From JAEYZM01 sp943372195 (GTDB taxonomy: Bacteria > Bacteroidota > Bacteroidia > Sphingobacteriales > Sphingobacteriaceae): a stretch of 64,000 nt of DNA. Positions 42,004 through 50,497 of this stretch are shown piece after piece. Below the pieces are notes generated by a model. It was not told the origin of the DNA, did no database searches, and was given only the letters and a program-made list of their open reading frames with translations. The position numbers were made by a program, and so were the translations under genes. The stretch covers positions 111,903 through 175,902 of the forward strand of contig CALRXS010000004.1 in the NCBI GenBank assembly GCA_943372195.1, given 5' to 3'. Every line of letters begins with the position of its first letter. Within the stretch, counting starts at the first letter, position 1.

Positions 42004-42342
42004 ATGAATATAGCAGATTTTTCAGACTTTCAGAAAATTGATATTAGAGTCGGGACAATTATTGCCGCAGAGAATTTCGAGAATGCTCGCAAACCTGCGT
42101 ATATATTGACTATTGACTTTGGTGAATTAGGTATTAAGAAATCCAGTGCACAAATAACACTTAGATATAATTCAGAAGAGCTGATTGGTAAACAAATCTT
42201 AGCAGTTGTAAATTTTAATCCGAAACAAATTGCCAATATAATGTCTGAATGTTTAGTGCTTGGAGTGTATGCTAATTCTAATGAAGATGTAGTGTTAATA
42301 GAGCCTAATTTAGAGGTTCCAAATGGCTCTAAATTAGGCTGA
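42004..42342 (+). CDS. CsaA-type tRNA-binding protein
   Basis: This 112-aa single-domain OB-fold protein starts 'MNIADFSDFQKIDIRVGTIIAAENFENARKPAYILTIDFG' and continues 'KKSSAQITLRYNSEELIGKQILAVVNFNPKQIANIMSECLVLGVY'. This is the EMAP II/Trbp111 tRNA-binding fold as in CsaA, reported as a chaperone or tRNA-binding protein. The ATG at 42004 is chosen because the family begins there; an earlier in-frame start at 41920 overlaps the Hpt gene and adds unrelated sequence. Confidence 0.93.
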   Translation: MNIADFSDFQKIDIRVGTIIAAENFENARKPAYILTIDFGELGIKKSSAQITLRYNSEELIGKQILAVVNFNPKQIANIMSECLVLGVYANSNEDVVLIEPNLEVPNGSKLG

Positions 42343-42353
42343 TTTAAAAATCA

Positions 42354-43586
42354 TTAAAAACTTACTGGTAAAATTAAATCTTGATTTTCTCTCTTTAATT
42401 TAACTTGTATAGTTTGTCCCTTTTGAAATTTCGACAATGACTTCATATAGTCTTGTATGTTTTCGATCGGGTATTCATTCATCATGATGATGATATCTCC
42501 TTGTTTCAGTCCAGCTTTCTGTGCAGGCTTACCTTCTGTTACCCCATCTAATCTTAAACCTTTACCATCAAATGCATAATCAGGTATTACACCTAATGTA
42601 ACCTTAAAGCTTACTGAGCTAGCGGCATTACTATTTGTTTTGGTAGATGTAAATACGAGAGTGTCTTCTTTTGCTAATTCTTCTGTTATTTTAATGATGA
42701 AGTTTAAAACATGTGCTTCACCTTTGAAGTTAATTTTATCAGCATCGTCACTTGGTTTATGATAATCAGTATGTGTGCCAGTATAGAAATGTAAAGCTGG
42801 TATATTTTTTAGATAGAAAGATGAATGATCTGATGGGCCCATACCTGCTGAATCGGCTTTGTATTTCACAAGATTATTTTCATTCGCTAATAAAGCTTTT
42901 GATATAGATGGTGATGTGCCAACGCCTGATATTACAATACGATTCGTAGTTTCATTTAATCTACCAATCATATCCATGTTAATCATGAAACTAACTTTGT
43001 TTAATGAAATCGTCGAATTATTAGTGAAATATTTTGAACCTAATAAACCTTCTTCTTCAGCAGAAAAAGCGATGAATAAATAATTATGTTTTTCTTTAAC
43101 ACCATTATTAGCATAATATCTGGCTAACTCTAAAACACCAGCTGTACCTGATGCATTATCATCAGCTCCATTATGGATTTTATTATGTGGATTTGCATCT
43201 AATGAATTTCCAGCATGACCTAATCCTAAGTGATCATAATGTCCGCCTATAACAATCGTATACTCAGCATCGTTGTTTAAATATCCAACCACATTATGTG
43301 CACTACCTTTTGATTCCATTTGATCTTCAGAGGCATGCGGATTAGTACTAATTTTAAAAGGAAAAGCTTGTAGATAACTATTCGTATTTGCTATTGGTTC
43401 TAGTTTTAGTTTCTTGAATTCTTTAGCAATATAATTCGCTGCTTTTAGTTCGTATTTAGTACCTGGGAATCTTCCCATTAATTTATCAGAACTAAGATAA
43501 ACGATGTCTTTTTTAATACGAGACATATCTGTTTGAGCGTAAGATAAACTCGAAATAAAAAGTAATGCAAAGAATAATTTTTTCAT
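42354..43586 (-). CDS. M28 family metallopeptidase with PDZ domain
   Basis: This 410-aa secreted aminopeptidase has a signal peptide (MKKLFFALLFISSLSYAQ). The di-zinc M28 core (about 80-300) has ligands in 'VIGGHYDHLG' (His, Asp), 'IHNGADDNASGTAGVLELARYYA' (Asp), 'LFIAFSAEEEGLLGSKYF' (catalytic Glu pair), 'MINMDMIGRL' (Asp) and 'GMGPSDHSSFYLKNIPALHFYTGTHTDYH' (His). A C-terminal PDZ domain (about 330-410) holds 'GLRLDGVTEGKPAQKAGLKQGDIIIMMN'. It is 11 nt downstream of the TolB-like gene, so the two secreted proteins form an operon. Confidence 0.94.
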   Translation of the reverse strand: MKKLFFALLFISSLSYAQTDMSRIKKDIVYLSSDKLMGRFPGTKYELKAANYIAKEFKKLKLEPIANTNSYLQAFPFKISTNPHASEDQMESKGSAHNVVGYLNNDAEYTIVIGGHYDHLGLGHAGNSLDANPHNKIHNGADDNASGTAGVLELARYYANNGVKEKHNYLFIAFSAEEEGLLGSKYFTNNSTISLNKVSFMINMDMIGRLNETTNRIVISGVGTSPSISKALLANENNLVKYKADSAGMGPSDHSSFYLKNIPALHFYTGTHTDYHKPSDDADKINFKGEAHVLNFIIKITEELAKEDTLVFTSTKTNSNAASSVSFKVTLGVIPDYAFDGKGLRLDGVTEGKPAQKAGLKQGDIIIMMNEYPIENIQDYMKSLSKFQKGQTIQVKLKRENQDLILPVSF

Positions 43587-43597
43587 ATGTTGTTGTT

Positions 43598-44650
43598 TTA
43601 GTCGATCCAGTCTGCTATAAATAAATTGGTGTCTCTCGTACCTCTATTATTTCTGTTTGATGAAAATACTAATTTTTTACCATCAGGCGAAAACATTGGG
43701 AAAGCATTGAATATACTTGCATTGGTAATTCTTTCTAAATTACCACCATCGAGGTTAATCATGTATAATTGAAAATCGTAACCTCTCTCTGAATGATGAT
43801 TAGAAGAGAAGATGATTTTTTTACCTGATGGGTGAAAGAATGGAGCCCAGTTTGCTTTACCTAATTTGGTGATTTGTTTTAAATCAGATCCGTCTATGTT
43901 ACATGTGTAGATCTCCATATTTGTTGGTGCTACTAAGCCTTTTGCTAAAAGCTCTTTATATTCCATGGTTTCTTCGCCAGATTTTGGGCGAGATGCTCTG
44001 AATACAATTTTATTACCATCTGGTGAGAAAAACGCACCACCATCATAACCAAGTCCAGATGTAATCTGCTTCTGATTCGAACCATCAATATTCATCGTCC
44101 ATAGTTCTAAATCACCACTACGAGTTGATGTGAAAACTATTAAATCTCCTTTAGGTGAAACAGTCGCTTCAGCATCATAACCTTCTGTATTGGTTAGTTT
44201 TTTTAATTGCTTACCAGATTGGTCTGCAACATATATATCATACTCAGGTGATACTTGCCATAAGTATTTTTTATCGGCGCGGGGGGCAGGTGGGGCTGGA
44301 CAATTCTTACCTTTTTCGTGAGTTGATGCGTAAATGATTTGCATACCATCGGGCATGTAGTATGCGCAGGTAGTACGACCATCGCCAGTAGAAATCATTG
44401 TAGGTTTATAATTAGAATCACGGCGAGCCTTTGCAATATCGAGATTGAAAATTTGATCACACTTCAATCCCCATGCTGAATTGTTCGATTGAAAAGCTAA
44501 GAATTTACCATTTGGTGAAAAATAAGCTTCGGCATTATCACCGCCAAATGTCAATTGTTTAATATTCTTCAGATGTTTTTCATCTTGTGCAATTGCAGAA
44601 ATACTAGTAAATATTAATACGGATGTTAATATATTTTTAAAGAAATTCAT
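43598..44650 (-). CDS. TolB-like WD40 (PD40) propeller protein, exported
   Basis: This 350-aa protein has a signal peptide (MNFFKNILTSVLIFTSISAIAQ). Six-bladed TolB-like propeller repeats carry the PD40 motif 'FSPDGKKLVFSSNR' ('YFSPNGKFLAFQSNN', 'YMPDGMQIIYASTHEK', 'VSPKGDLIVFTSTRSGDLELWTMNIDG', 'FSPDGNKIVFRASRP', 'FHPSGKKIIFSSNHH', 'FSPDGKKLVFSSNRN'). There is no peptidase domain. It is probably a periplasmic binding protein and is co-transcribed with the M28 peptidase. Confidence 0.88.
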   Translation of the reverse strand: MNFFKNILTSVLIFTSISAIAQDEKHLKNIKQLTFGGDNAEAYFSPNGKFLAFQSNNSAWGLKCDQIFNLDIAKARRDSNYKPTMISTGDGRTTCAYYMPDGMQIIYASTHEKGKNCPAPPAPRADKKYLWQVSPEYDIYVADQSGKQLKKLTNTEGYDAEATVSPKGDLIVFTSTRSGDLELWTMNIDGSNQKQITSGLGYDGGAFFSPDGNKIVFRASRPKSGEETMEYKELLAKGLVAPTNMEIYTCNIDGSDLKQITKLGKANWAPFFHPSGKKIIFSSNHHSERGYDFQLYMINLDGGNLERITNASIFNAFPMFSPDGKKLVFSSNRNNRGTRDTNLFIADWID

Positions 44651-44719
44651 ATTGTATATTTTTTATAAAAATAGATAATCGCTTATTTTTTAGACTTCAT
44701 TAATGTCATTTGATTGTCA

Positions 44720-45340
44720 TTAATACAAGTACTTGTTTACCACTTCGTGTAAGGTCTCAGTTCGTACCATTAAATGTGTTTGCAGTCCGAGTTTTTTAGC
44801 TGTTTCTAAGTGCTGCGGACTGTCATCAATGAATAGGGTTGTGCTTGGGTTTAATTGATGTTCATTAAGAACGAATTCAAAAATATTTGCATTAGGTTTA
44901 CGCATACCCATTAAATGAGAGTAATAATCTTTGACGAAAAAACTCGACATATCGGGTACATTATGATTTTTCTGCAAGTAATTGATGATCCATTCATAAT
45001 GAATTTCATTGTTATTGCTTAACAGATAAGTAGGTAATTTTGATTTTACTTCTAATAGAAATTCGAGGTAACCCTCGCGAATACCTAACAATAAGGTATT
45101 CCATGCATCATCAATTTGTTGATCACTTAGCTGGATGTTAGCGATCTTTCTAATGCCCTCACGAAATTCATTTGCAGAGATAGAGCCAGTTTCAAAATCA
45201 TCGAACAAAGGGTTTTGTTTTAGATGTGAAAAGAATCCTTCTTCTTTTTGAGCTCCCAATTGCTTAAATGCATTAATGGTAAGTTGGTGGTCTATGTCAA
45301 AAATTACGTTTCCGTAGTCAAATATTATAGTTTCAATCAT
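44720..45340 (-). CDS. HAD family phosphatase
   Basis: This 206-aa haloacid dehalogenase-like hydrolase starts 'IETIIFDYGNVIFDID' (motif I, nucleophile Asp in DxGxV). It has 'TYLLSNNNEIHYEWI' (motif II), a Lys/Arg region 'MRKPNANIFEFVLNE' and 'TLFIDDSPQHLETAKKLGLQTHLM' (motif IV Asp pair). The cap is helical, as in the YihX/HAD-IA type group. The substrate is probably a small phosphosugar but is unproven. It is divergent from the Fic gene and shares the intergenic region that carries the operator array. Confidence 0.92.
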   Translation of the reverse strand: MIETIIFDYGNVIFDIDHQLTINAFKQLGAQKEEGFFSHLKQNPLFDDFETGSISANEFREGIRKIANIQLSDQQIDDAWNTLLLGIREGYLEFLLEVKSKLPTYLLSNNNEIHYEWIINYLQKNHNVPDMSSFFVKDYYSHLMGMRKPNANIFEFVLNEHQLNPSTTLFIDDSPQHLETAKKLGLQTHLMVRTETLHEVVNKYLY

Positions 45341-45369
45341 GTGAATAAGATAATTGTACGAAGGTACTA

Positions 45370-45488
45370 TTTACTCTCGTAATTTTAATGAGAGTAAAAT
45401 ACTAGTAAATTTACTCTCGTTATAATTATGAGAGTAAATGTTACACTTGAATAATTTATGAGAGTAAAAAAATAGTAAATTTACTCTT
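45370..45488. promoter_or_regulatory. Phased operator array upstream of the Fic gene
   Basis: Half-sites TTTACTCTC (left) and GAGAGTAAA (right) recur. Two perfect dyads start at 45370 and 45410, each 9-bp arms with an 11-bp spacer. A third has a degenerate left arm (45440) and a perfect right arm (45460-45468). A single left half-site (TTTACTCTT) follows at 45480-45488. Half-site starts fall at 370, 390, 410, 430, 440, 460 and 480, multiples of 10 bp, so all face one side of the helix. The last half-site abuts the promoter box at 45504. It is a likely repressor-binding array. Confidence 0.8.
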
Positions 45489-45503
45489 GTATATAAAAAA
45501 ATG

Positions 45504-45511
45504 TATATTTG
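45504..45511 (+). promoter_or_regulatory. -7 promoter box of the Fic gene (TATATTTG)
   Basis: TATATTTG matches TAnnTTTG, 16 nt upstream of the Fic ATG. The final operator half-site covers the expected -33 region. Confidence 0.6.
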
Positions 45512-45527
45512 TATAAATGATTAGGGT

Positions 45528-46601
45528 ATGTACCATCCGAATAAACCATATAACGACTTACCATTATTACCACCAAAATTGAATATTGAGACCTTAGCGG
45601 TTTTAAGAAAAACAATTAAGGCTAGTAGGGCTTTGTCAGAGTTAAAAACATCGGTTTACCGTTTACCTAATCCGCTTTTATTATTAGACAGCATACAAAT
45701 ATTAGAAGCTCAAGCAAGTTCAGAAATAGAAAACATAGTAACGAGCAATGAGCAAATATTTAAAGCAACGGTATCGGAGCAAGCAGCGGTGTATAATGTA
45801 AGAGAAGTAATGCATTACAAAGAAGCATTGTGGCACGGTATAAAACAATTAGAGAAGAAGCCGGTGTTAAATACCAACTTGTTTATATCGATTATGCAAA
45901 TCATTAAAAAAACGCATACCGGTATTAGAACGACTGGCGAAACGAAACTAATAAATCCGCATACCGATAAAGTAGTATATACACCACCATCAGGTGAAAA
46001 AATTATAAGAAATAAGTTAAAGAATTTAGAAGAGTATATACATGCAGATGATGATTTAGATCCATTGATAAAGATGGCAATTATACATTATCAATTTGAG
46101 GCTATACATCCTTTTTATGATGGCAATGGCAGAACAGGTAGAATCATTTTAATGTTGTATTTAAAATGGTCGGGTTTATTAGAATTGCCGGCAATGTATT
46201 TGAGTAAAGAAATTAACATCAACAAAAACGAATATTATATAAAGTTAAGAGCAGTCACAGAGAAAAAAGAATGGGAGGCTTGGGTTTTGTATATTTTAAA
46301 TATAATTGAGCAAGCTGCTAATAATGCGAAAAAGCAAATTGAAGAAATCGAAGTTTTAAAAACTAAAATGTCGAACGATATCAAAAAGAAATTACCGAAA
46401 ATATATTCGCATGAATTGATGGAGAGTTTGTTTAGGTTACCATATACAAAGAGGCAAAATTTAGTACAAGCCGGTATAGGTAATTTAAAAACAGTAGGTA
46501 ATTACTTAATGGCATTAGAAGAAAAGGGTTTCTTAAGATCAGAGCAAGTTGGTAAAGAGAAATTGTATTTAAATTGGAGGTTAATGAATTTGTTGAAATA
46601 A
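45528..46601 (+). CDS. Fic family AMP transferase with winged helix
   Basis: This 357-aa Fic protein transfers AMP from ATP to a protein target. Residues 64-69 (SSEIEN) fit the class II inhibitory motif (S/T)xxxE(G/N), with E68 as the inhibitory glutamate that blocks ATP. The Fic core carries the active-site motif HPFYDGNGRTGR at 194-205 (H194 catalytic). Residues about 295-355 form a C-terminal winged helix ('LMESLFRLPYTKRQNLVQAGIGNLKTVGNYLMALEEKGFLRSEQVGKEKLYLNWRLM'), as in SoFic-type proteins. This domain may bind the phased operator array directly upstream. No separate antitoxin gene is present, which agrees with the internal inhibitory helix. A CAU tRNA follows on the opposite strand. 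Confidence 0.93.
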   Translation: MYHPNKPYNDLPLLPPKLNIETLAVLRKTIKASRALSELKTSVYRLPNPLLLLDSIQILEAQASSEIENIVTSNEQIFKATVSEQAAVYNVREVMHYKEALWHGIKQLEKKPVLNTNLFISIMQIIKKTHTGIRTTGETKLINPHTDKVVYTPPSGEKIIRNKLKNLEEYIHADDDLDPLIKMAIIHYQFEAIHPFYDGNGRTGRIILMLYLKWSGLLELPAMYLSKEININKNEYYIKLRAVTEKKEWEAWVLYILNIIEQAANNAKKQIEEIEVLKTKMSNDIKKKLPKIYSHELMESLFRLPYTKRQNLVQAGIGNLKTVGNYLMALEEKGFLRSEQVGKEKLYLNWRLMNLLK

Positions 46602-46632
46602 AAAACCCCAACTCTTTATCAGAATCGGGGTT
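46602..46632. terminator. Terminator-like hairpin between the Fic gene and the tRNA
   Basis: AACCCC (46604-46609) and GGGGTT (46627-46632) frame a 17-nt loop. On the minus strand the stem is followed by a T-run, so it fits termination of the tRNA transcript. Confidence 0.6.
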
Positions 46633-46633
46633 G

Positions 46634-46707
46634 TGGGCCCAGCAGGACTCGAACCTGCGACCAAAAGATTATGAGTCTCCTACTCTAACCAACTGAGCTA
46701 TGGGCCC
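46634..46707 (-). tRNA. tRNA with CAU anticodon (likely tRNA-Ile2, else elongator Met)
   Basis: This is a 74-nt cloverleaf read on the minus strand. The acceptor is GGGCCCA/TGGGCCC with A73 discriminator, and the D-arm is GCTC...GAGT. The anticodon stem GGAGA/TCTTT closes the loop CTCATAA (anticodon CAU). The T-arm is GCAGG-TTCGAGT-CCTGC. No CCA is encoded. C4-G69 and C5-G68 pairs with A73, plus the anticodon-arm context similar to E. coli ileX, fit a TilS substrate (lysidine, reading AUA). An automatic annotation might call it tRNA-Met. Confidence 0.92.
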
Positions 46708-46842
46708 TGAAAATCGATTGCAAGTATAGGGATTTTGAAAGCAATTGCAAAATATTTATTTAGATTTTCAAGTGATAAATGACCTTATTTTTACAATTGC
46801 CTCATTAAATTTTCATATATTGTTTATAATAAACACATTGTT

Positions 46843-47700
46843 ATGAAAAACCTATTAATGCCACTATTAATTCTGTGTATGTTGACTGCTAATAAGTTTA
46901 GCTATGCTCAACATCCATTAGATTTTGATGCAACAGTTGATTCAGCTTGCGGACCTGTTATAAATAATTTTAAAGTTCAACTGAAAAATCCGCCTAGTGA
47001 TTTGAGTAACATAATAGTTAGGTATCAAGGTGATAATGGTTTATTAGATATCCTAGGTAATTATACAGATATTGATTATAGAAATTTGAAATGGATTTTC
47101 TTAACAAATAATGGCATCGGAAATTTTGATGTAATAGTTACATTAAGGGATAATAATAATAGTTCGATTTCTAAAACCATAACTGTAATTAATGGTAATT
47201 CTCAATTAAACATATATGGCAATAATGCAAGCACTAATCTTACTAAAAACGATACCTTATTTTTTAATAGTAATTTTTTAAACAGACCTTTCAATGGTGT
47301 TACATGGTATGAATTAACTGATTCTGGTAACCTGATTAACTTGAATAAATCTAAAGAGTATTTAAGTTTAGCTAATCTTGATAATCGACTTTATAAAATT
47401 ATTGCCTATGTTGAAGATAATAAGGGCTGTAATGCAAGTGATACCATTAGCATTAATATTCTTTCTACGGGATTAGCAAGTAGCAAATACAATGATGTAA
47501 TAGTTAAGCACCATTACGAGAATAAATCTGTCAGCATAGAAAATCTAACAGAGAATAATTTGCAAGTACTTGACATCAACGGAAGGCAGGTTGCTCAATA
47601 CTATAAGCAATCTAATGAGAGTTATCTTATTAAAGATTTACCATCTGGCATCTACATAGCTAAAGCAAATAATTACAGAAACAAAATATTTATTCCATAA
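46843..47700 (+). CDS. Secreted protein with degenerate T9SS-like C-terminus
   Basis: This 285-aa protein has a signal peptide (MKNLLMPLLILCMLTANKFSYAQ). The main part is beta-rich with Ig/PKD-like strands ('VRYQGDNGLLDILGNYTDIDYRNLKWIF', 'GIGNFDVIVTLRDNNNSSISKTITV', 'RLYKIIAYVEDNKGCNASDTISINI'). The last 75 residues ('SVSIENLTENNLQVLDINGRQVAQYYKQSNESYLIKDLPSGIYIAKANNYRNKIFI') follow the shape of a type A T9SS sorting domain but lack the usual FPNP start. The second domain function was not recognised. It stands alone, between the tRNA and a bidirectional terminator. Confidence 0.7.
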   Translation: MKNLLMPLLILCMLTANKFSYAQHPLDFDATVDSACGPVINNFKVQLKNPPSDLSNIIVRYQGDNGLLDILGNYTDIDYRNLKWIFLTNNGIGNFDVIVTLRDNNNSSISKTITVINGNSQLNIYGNNASTNLTKNDTLFFNSNFLNRPFNGVTWYELTDSGNLINLNKSKEYLSLANLDNRLYKIIAYVEDNKGCNASDTISINILSTGLASSKYNDVIVKHHYENKSVSIENLTENNLQVLDINGRQVAQYYKQSNESYLIKDLPSGIYIAKANNYRNKIFIP

Positions 47701-47729
47701 AAAAGGGAGCTTCGAGGCTCCCTTTTTTT
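47701..47729. terminator. Bidirectional terminator
   Basis: GGGAGC (47705-47710) pairs with GCTCCC (47717-47722) around a 6-nt loop, flanked by A's and T's. It serves the secreted protein gene (plus) and the acyl-CoA ligase gene (minus). Confidence 0.88.
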
Positions 47730-49638
47730 AATCTTCCATTTCTTCTGCTTCGTACATCACATCGATGTGATCTGCATATTTTTTCTCTACTACTTTACGT
47801 TTGATACTCATTTTCGGAGTCATTTCACCATCATCAATTGTGAACGGATTTCTCTTTACTATGAAGTTTTTGATTCGTTCAAATTTCGCTAAATCTCTAG
47901 AGAGCTTACTGATATCTTCTTTCACCCAGTTAATAATTTCCTGATCATCGACAAACTGATTATCTGATGTAAAGAATGCCTCTGTTAAATTAAAGGCCTC
48001 CATTAAGTTTTCTTTCGATGGTACTATGATTGCAGTGATGTACTCGCGCTTATCGCCAATCAAGAATATTTGATCAACCTTTGTGCTTTGTAAATAAGTG
48101 TTCTCAATCGGAGTAGGGTAAACGTTTTTACCAAATGAATTCACTAAAATGTTTTTGATTCGGTCAGTGATTTTTAAATTTCCTTTATAGAATTTACCAA
48201 CATCACCGGTATGGAACCAGCCCTCTGGATCTATTGCCTGCGCTGTGTCTTCGGGTTTGTTCCAATAGCCTTGCATCACATTCGGACCTTTCAAAATGAT
48301 TTCACCTTCTTCTGATTCGAATTCAGGATTGAATGATTCATATGTTTGAGCTGTGATTATTTTTTTAGTCTCTACGTCTTGAATAGCTATGGTTAACTCT
48401 GGTAATACTCTACCTACAGTACCATATACTTGTCGAGTAAATTCTGTTACTGACATTACTGGGGATGTTTCTGTTAAACCATATCCCTCTAAAATTTTAA
48501 TACCTAAATTACCGAAGAACTCCCCAACATTTTGTGGCAATGCAGCACCTCCAGAAATCATAAACTTCAATCTTCCACCAGTCTTTTCTTTAATCTTTGA
48601 AAACACTAATCTCTCAGCAATTTTCAATTGGAAATTCAAGATAGCACTTGGTGTTTTACCTGCTTCAATTAATGTTCTGTGTTTCTTACCTGTTTCTAAT
48701 GCCCACAAAAATATTTTTGTCTTTAATCCGCCTGCTGATGTACCTGTCTTCATCGCCTTGTCATTGATCTTCTCTAATAAACGAGGAACCACACTCATTA
48801 CTGTAGGGCGCACCTCGATCATATTCTTAGGTAATAACTCTAAGCTTTGAGCATAGGCAATTTTACAACCCTTCGCACAGCAAACTAAATAGGTAGCTGT
48901 TCTTTCAAATACGTGTGATAATGGTAAGAATGATAAAAAGGTTTCGTGTTCTGTGATATATGGTATTTGTTGCAATGCTACTTTCACATTACTGCATAAA
49001 TTCAAGTGTGATAACATTACACCTTTCGGAGTACCAGTAGTGCCTGATGTATAAATAAGTGTAGCTAAATCATTAGGCTTCACTGCATCTCTTAACTCAT
49101 CGATTTTTGCAGTGTATTTAGATTTTAGTTTGGTGCCTTCAGCAATGACCTGATTTAAGCTCGATATTTTTGCCTTGCCAGAGAATGTACTTGCAAGCTT
49201 TTCGTAATCATCGAACTTGGTGATGATATGCGTTAAGCTTTCACATTCATTGGCAATCTTTAAAATTTTCTTGAATAAAAAATGATTACCTACTAATATC
49301 ATTTTAGAACTCGAGTCATTGATGATATAGCTGATATCATCATCAGCAAGAGTAGGGTAGATAGATACGTTCACTCCGCCTATTTGTTGCAATGCTTGGT
49401 CGTAGAATACGTACTGCGGACAGTTATCAATGATCAAAGCCAATCGATCGCCCTTAGATACTCCGTTTTCTAAAAAGAAAGAAGAGATCGCATCTGCATT
49501 ATCTAAAGTAGTTTTATATGTAATTGCTTCGTATTGATCTTTTACCTTTTCATATAAAAAGGGATGATTCTCGGGGTGTACGTATTTTACTACGTTACGA
49601 AGTAATTGCGGGATGGTAGTTAGTTCAGTTATCTTCAT
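47728..49638 (-). CDS. Long-chain fatty acid-CoA ligase (AMP-forming)
   Basis: This 636-aa adenylate-forming enzyme activates fatty acids with ATP and CoA. The P-loop-like motif is 'LATLIYTSGTTGTPKGVMLSHLNLCSN' (about 192-218). Further motifs are 'ILEGYGLTETSPVMSV', 'GWFHTGDVGKFYKGNLKITDRIKNILVNSFGKNVYPTPIE' and the C-terminal lysine region 'TPKMSIKRKVVEKKYADHID'. Length and motif set fit the FadD15/ACSL-like group common in Bacteroidota. The gene stands alone. It may supply acyl-CoA for lipid synthesis or beta-oxidation; specificity cannot be read from the sequence. Confidence 0.94.
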   Translation of the reverse strand: MKITELTTIPQLLRNVVKYVHPENHPFLYEKVKDQYEAITYKTTLDNADAISSFFLENGVSKGDRLALIIDNCPQYVFYDQALQQIGGVNVSIYPTLADDDISYIINDSSSKMILVGNHFLFKKILKIANECESLTHIITKFDDYEKLASTFSGKAKISSLNQVIAEGTKLKSKYTAKIDELRDAVKPNDLATLIYTSGTTGTPKGVMLSHLNLCSNVKVALQQIPYITEHETFLSFLPLSHVFERTATYLVCCAKGCKIAYAQSLELLPKNMIEVRPTVMSVVPRLLEKINDKAMKTGTSAGGLKTKIFLWALETGKKHRTLIEAGKTPSAILNFQLKIAERLVFSKIKEKTGGRLKFMISGGAALPQNVGEFFGNLGIKILEGYGLTETSPVMSVTEFTRQVYGTVGRVLPELTIAIQDVETKKIITAQTYESFNPEFESEEGEIILKGPNVMQGYWNKPEDTAQAIDPEGWFHTGDVGKFYKGNLKITDRIKNILVNSFGKNVYPTPIENTYLQSTKVDQIFLIGDKREYITAIIVPSKENLMEAFNLTEAFFTSDNQFVDDQEIINWVKEDISKLSRDLAKFERIKNFIVKRNPFTIDDGEMTPKMSIKRKVVEKKYADHIDVMYEAEEMED

Positions 49639-49660
49639 TTTTCAATATTTTATTTCAAAA

Positions 49661-49690
49661 AAAAGGTCTTCTCATTTTTTGAGAAGACCT
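49661..49690 (-). terminator. Terminator of the isc genes
   Basis: AGGTCTTCTCA (49664-49674) and TGAGAAGACCT (49680-49690) form an 11-bp stem with a T5 loop. On the minus strand it is followed by a run of T's. It ends the iscS-iscU-iscA run. Confidence 0.92.
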
Positions 49691-49709
49691 AATCTATAAA
49701 AAATCTTAA

Positions 49710-50039
49710 TTAAACAGAAAAACTTTCGCCACATCCGCAGGTTCTAGAGGCATTTGGGTTTACAAAATTGAATCCCTTGCCATTTAAACCATCTGAGAAG
49801 TCAAGCTCAGTTCCAGCCAAGTAGAGAAAACTTTTCATATCTAACACCAATTTTTCGCCTTTGTCTTCAAACTCTTGGTCGCCTGTTTTTATTTCATTGT
49901 CAAAGTCTAATTTGTATGATAAACCAGAACAGCCACCACCTTCAACTGCTACTCTTAAGAAATAACTCTCGTCAAGATTGGCACTTTGTTTAAGTGTATC
50001 AATTTTAGCTTTTGCTTTATCTGTAATTGTGATTGACAT
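49710..50039 (-). CDS. iscA: Iron-sulfur cluster assembly protein, IscA/ErpA type
   Basis: This 109-aa A-type carrier passes [2Fe-2S]/[4Fe-4S] clusters to apoproteins. The three conserved cysteines are in 'EGGGCSGLSYKLDF' (first) and 'NPNASRTCGCGESFSV' (CxC). Length is typical. It follows iscU by 7 nt and is the last gene of the minus-strand isc run. Confidence 0.93.
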   Translation of the reverse strand: MSITITDKAKAKIDTLKQSANLDESYFLRVAVEGGGCSGLSYKLDFDNEIKTGDQEFEDKGEKLVLDMKSFLYLAGTELDFSDGLNGKGFNFVNPNASRTCGCGESFSV

Positions 50040-50046
50040 AATCTAA

Positions 50047-50460
50047 TTAATGATGTGATTTTTCTGTTTCAATAGGAGCTAATCCATTTTTTACACGAAA
50101 ATCGTTGATAGCTGCCTTAATTGCATCTTCAGCTAATACCGAACAATGAATTTTCACTGGTGGTAATGCTAATTCTTCAACGATATCCATGTTATCAATT
50201 TTCATTGCATCATCGATTGACTTTCCCTTTAACCATTCTGTAGCTAAAGATGAAGAAGCGATTGCCGAGCCACATCCAAATGTCTTGAACTTAGCATCTT
50301 TGATAACATTGTTTTCATCAACTTCTATTTGTAGGCGCATTACGTCGCCACATTCTGGAGCACCAACTAAGCCGGTACCTACAGAATTACTACTCTTATC
50401 AAGAGTACCCACATTTCTTGGGTTATTGTAGTGGTCTATTACTTTTTCTGAATATGCCAT
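50047..50460 (-). CDS. iscU: Fe-S cluster assembly scaffold protein
   Basis: This 137-aa scaffold accepts sulfur from IscS and builds [2Fe-2S] clusters. It has the three ligand cysteines in 'GAPECGDVMRLQIEVD', 'KFKTFGCGSAIASSSLATEWLKGKSIDDAM' and 'LPPVKIHCSVLAEDAIKAAI', with the 'LPPVK' loop that HscA chaperones recognise in other bacteria. A 113-bp insertion carrying a GTATTC heptamer inverted repeat separates it from iscS. Confidence 0.96.
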   Translation of the reverse strand: MAYSEKVIDHYNNPRNVGTLDKSSNSVGTGLVGAPECGDVMRLQIEVDENNVIKDAKFKTFGCGSAIASSSLATEWLKGKSIDDAMKIDNMDIVEELALPPVKIHCSVLAEDAIKAAINDFRVKNGLAPIETEKSHH

Positions 50461-50497
50461 GTTATTATATTTTTAAATTTTATTGGGTGCAAATTTT

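Noticed and set aside
45341..46707. Fic gene next to a tRNA considered as an integrated island
   Set aside because: No integrase was found, no duplicated tRNA 3' end was seen on the far side, and the gene's base composition looks like its neighbours'.
48389..48850. 153-codon open frame opposite the acyl-CoA ligase
   Set aside because: The opposite strand encodes continuous conserved ligase motifs; no independent start signal or family match.
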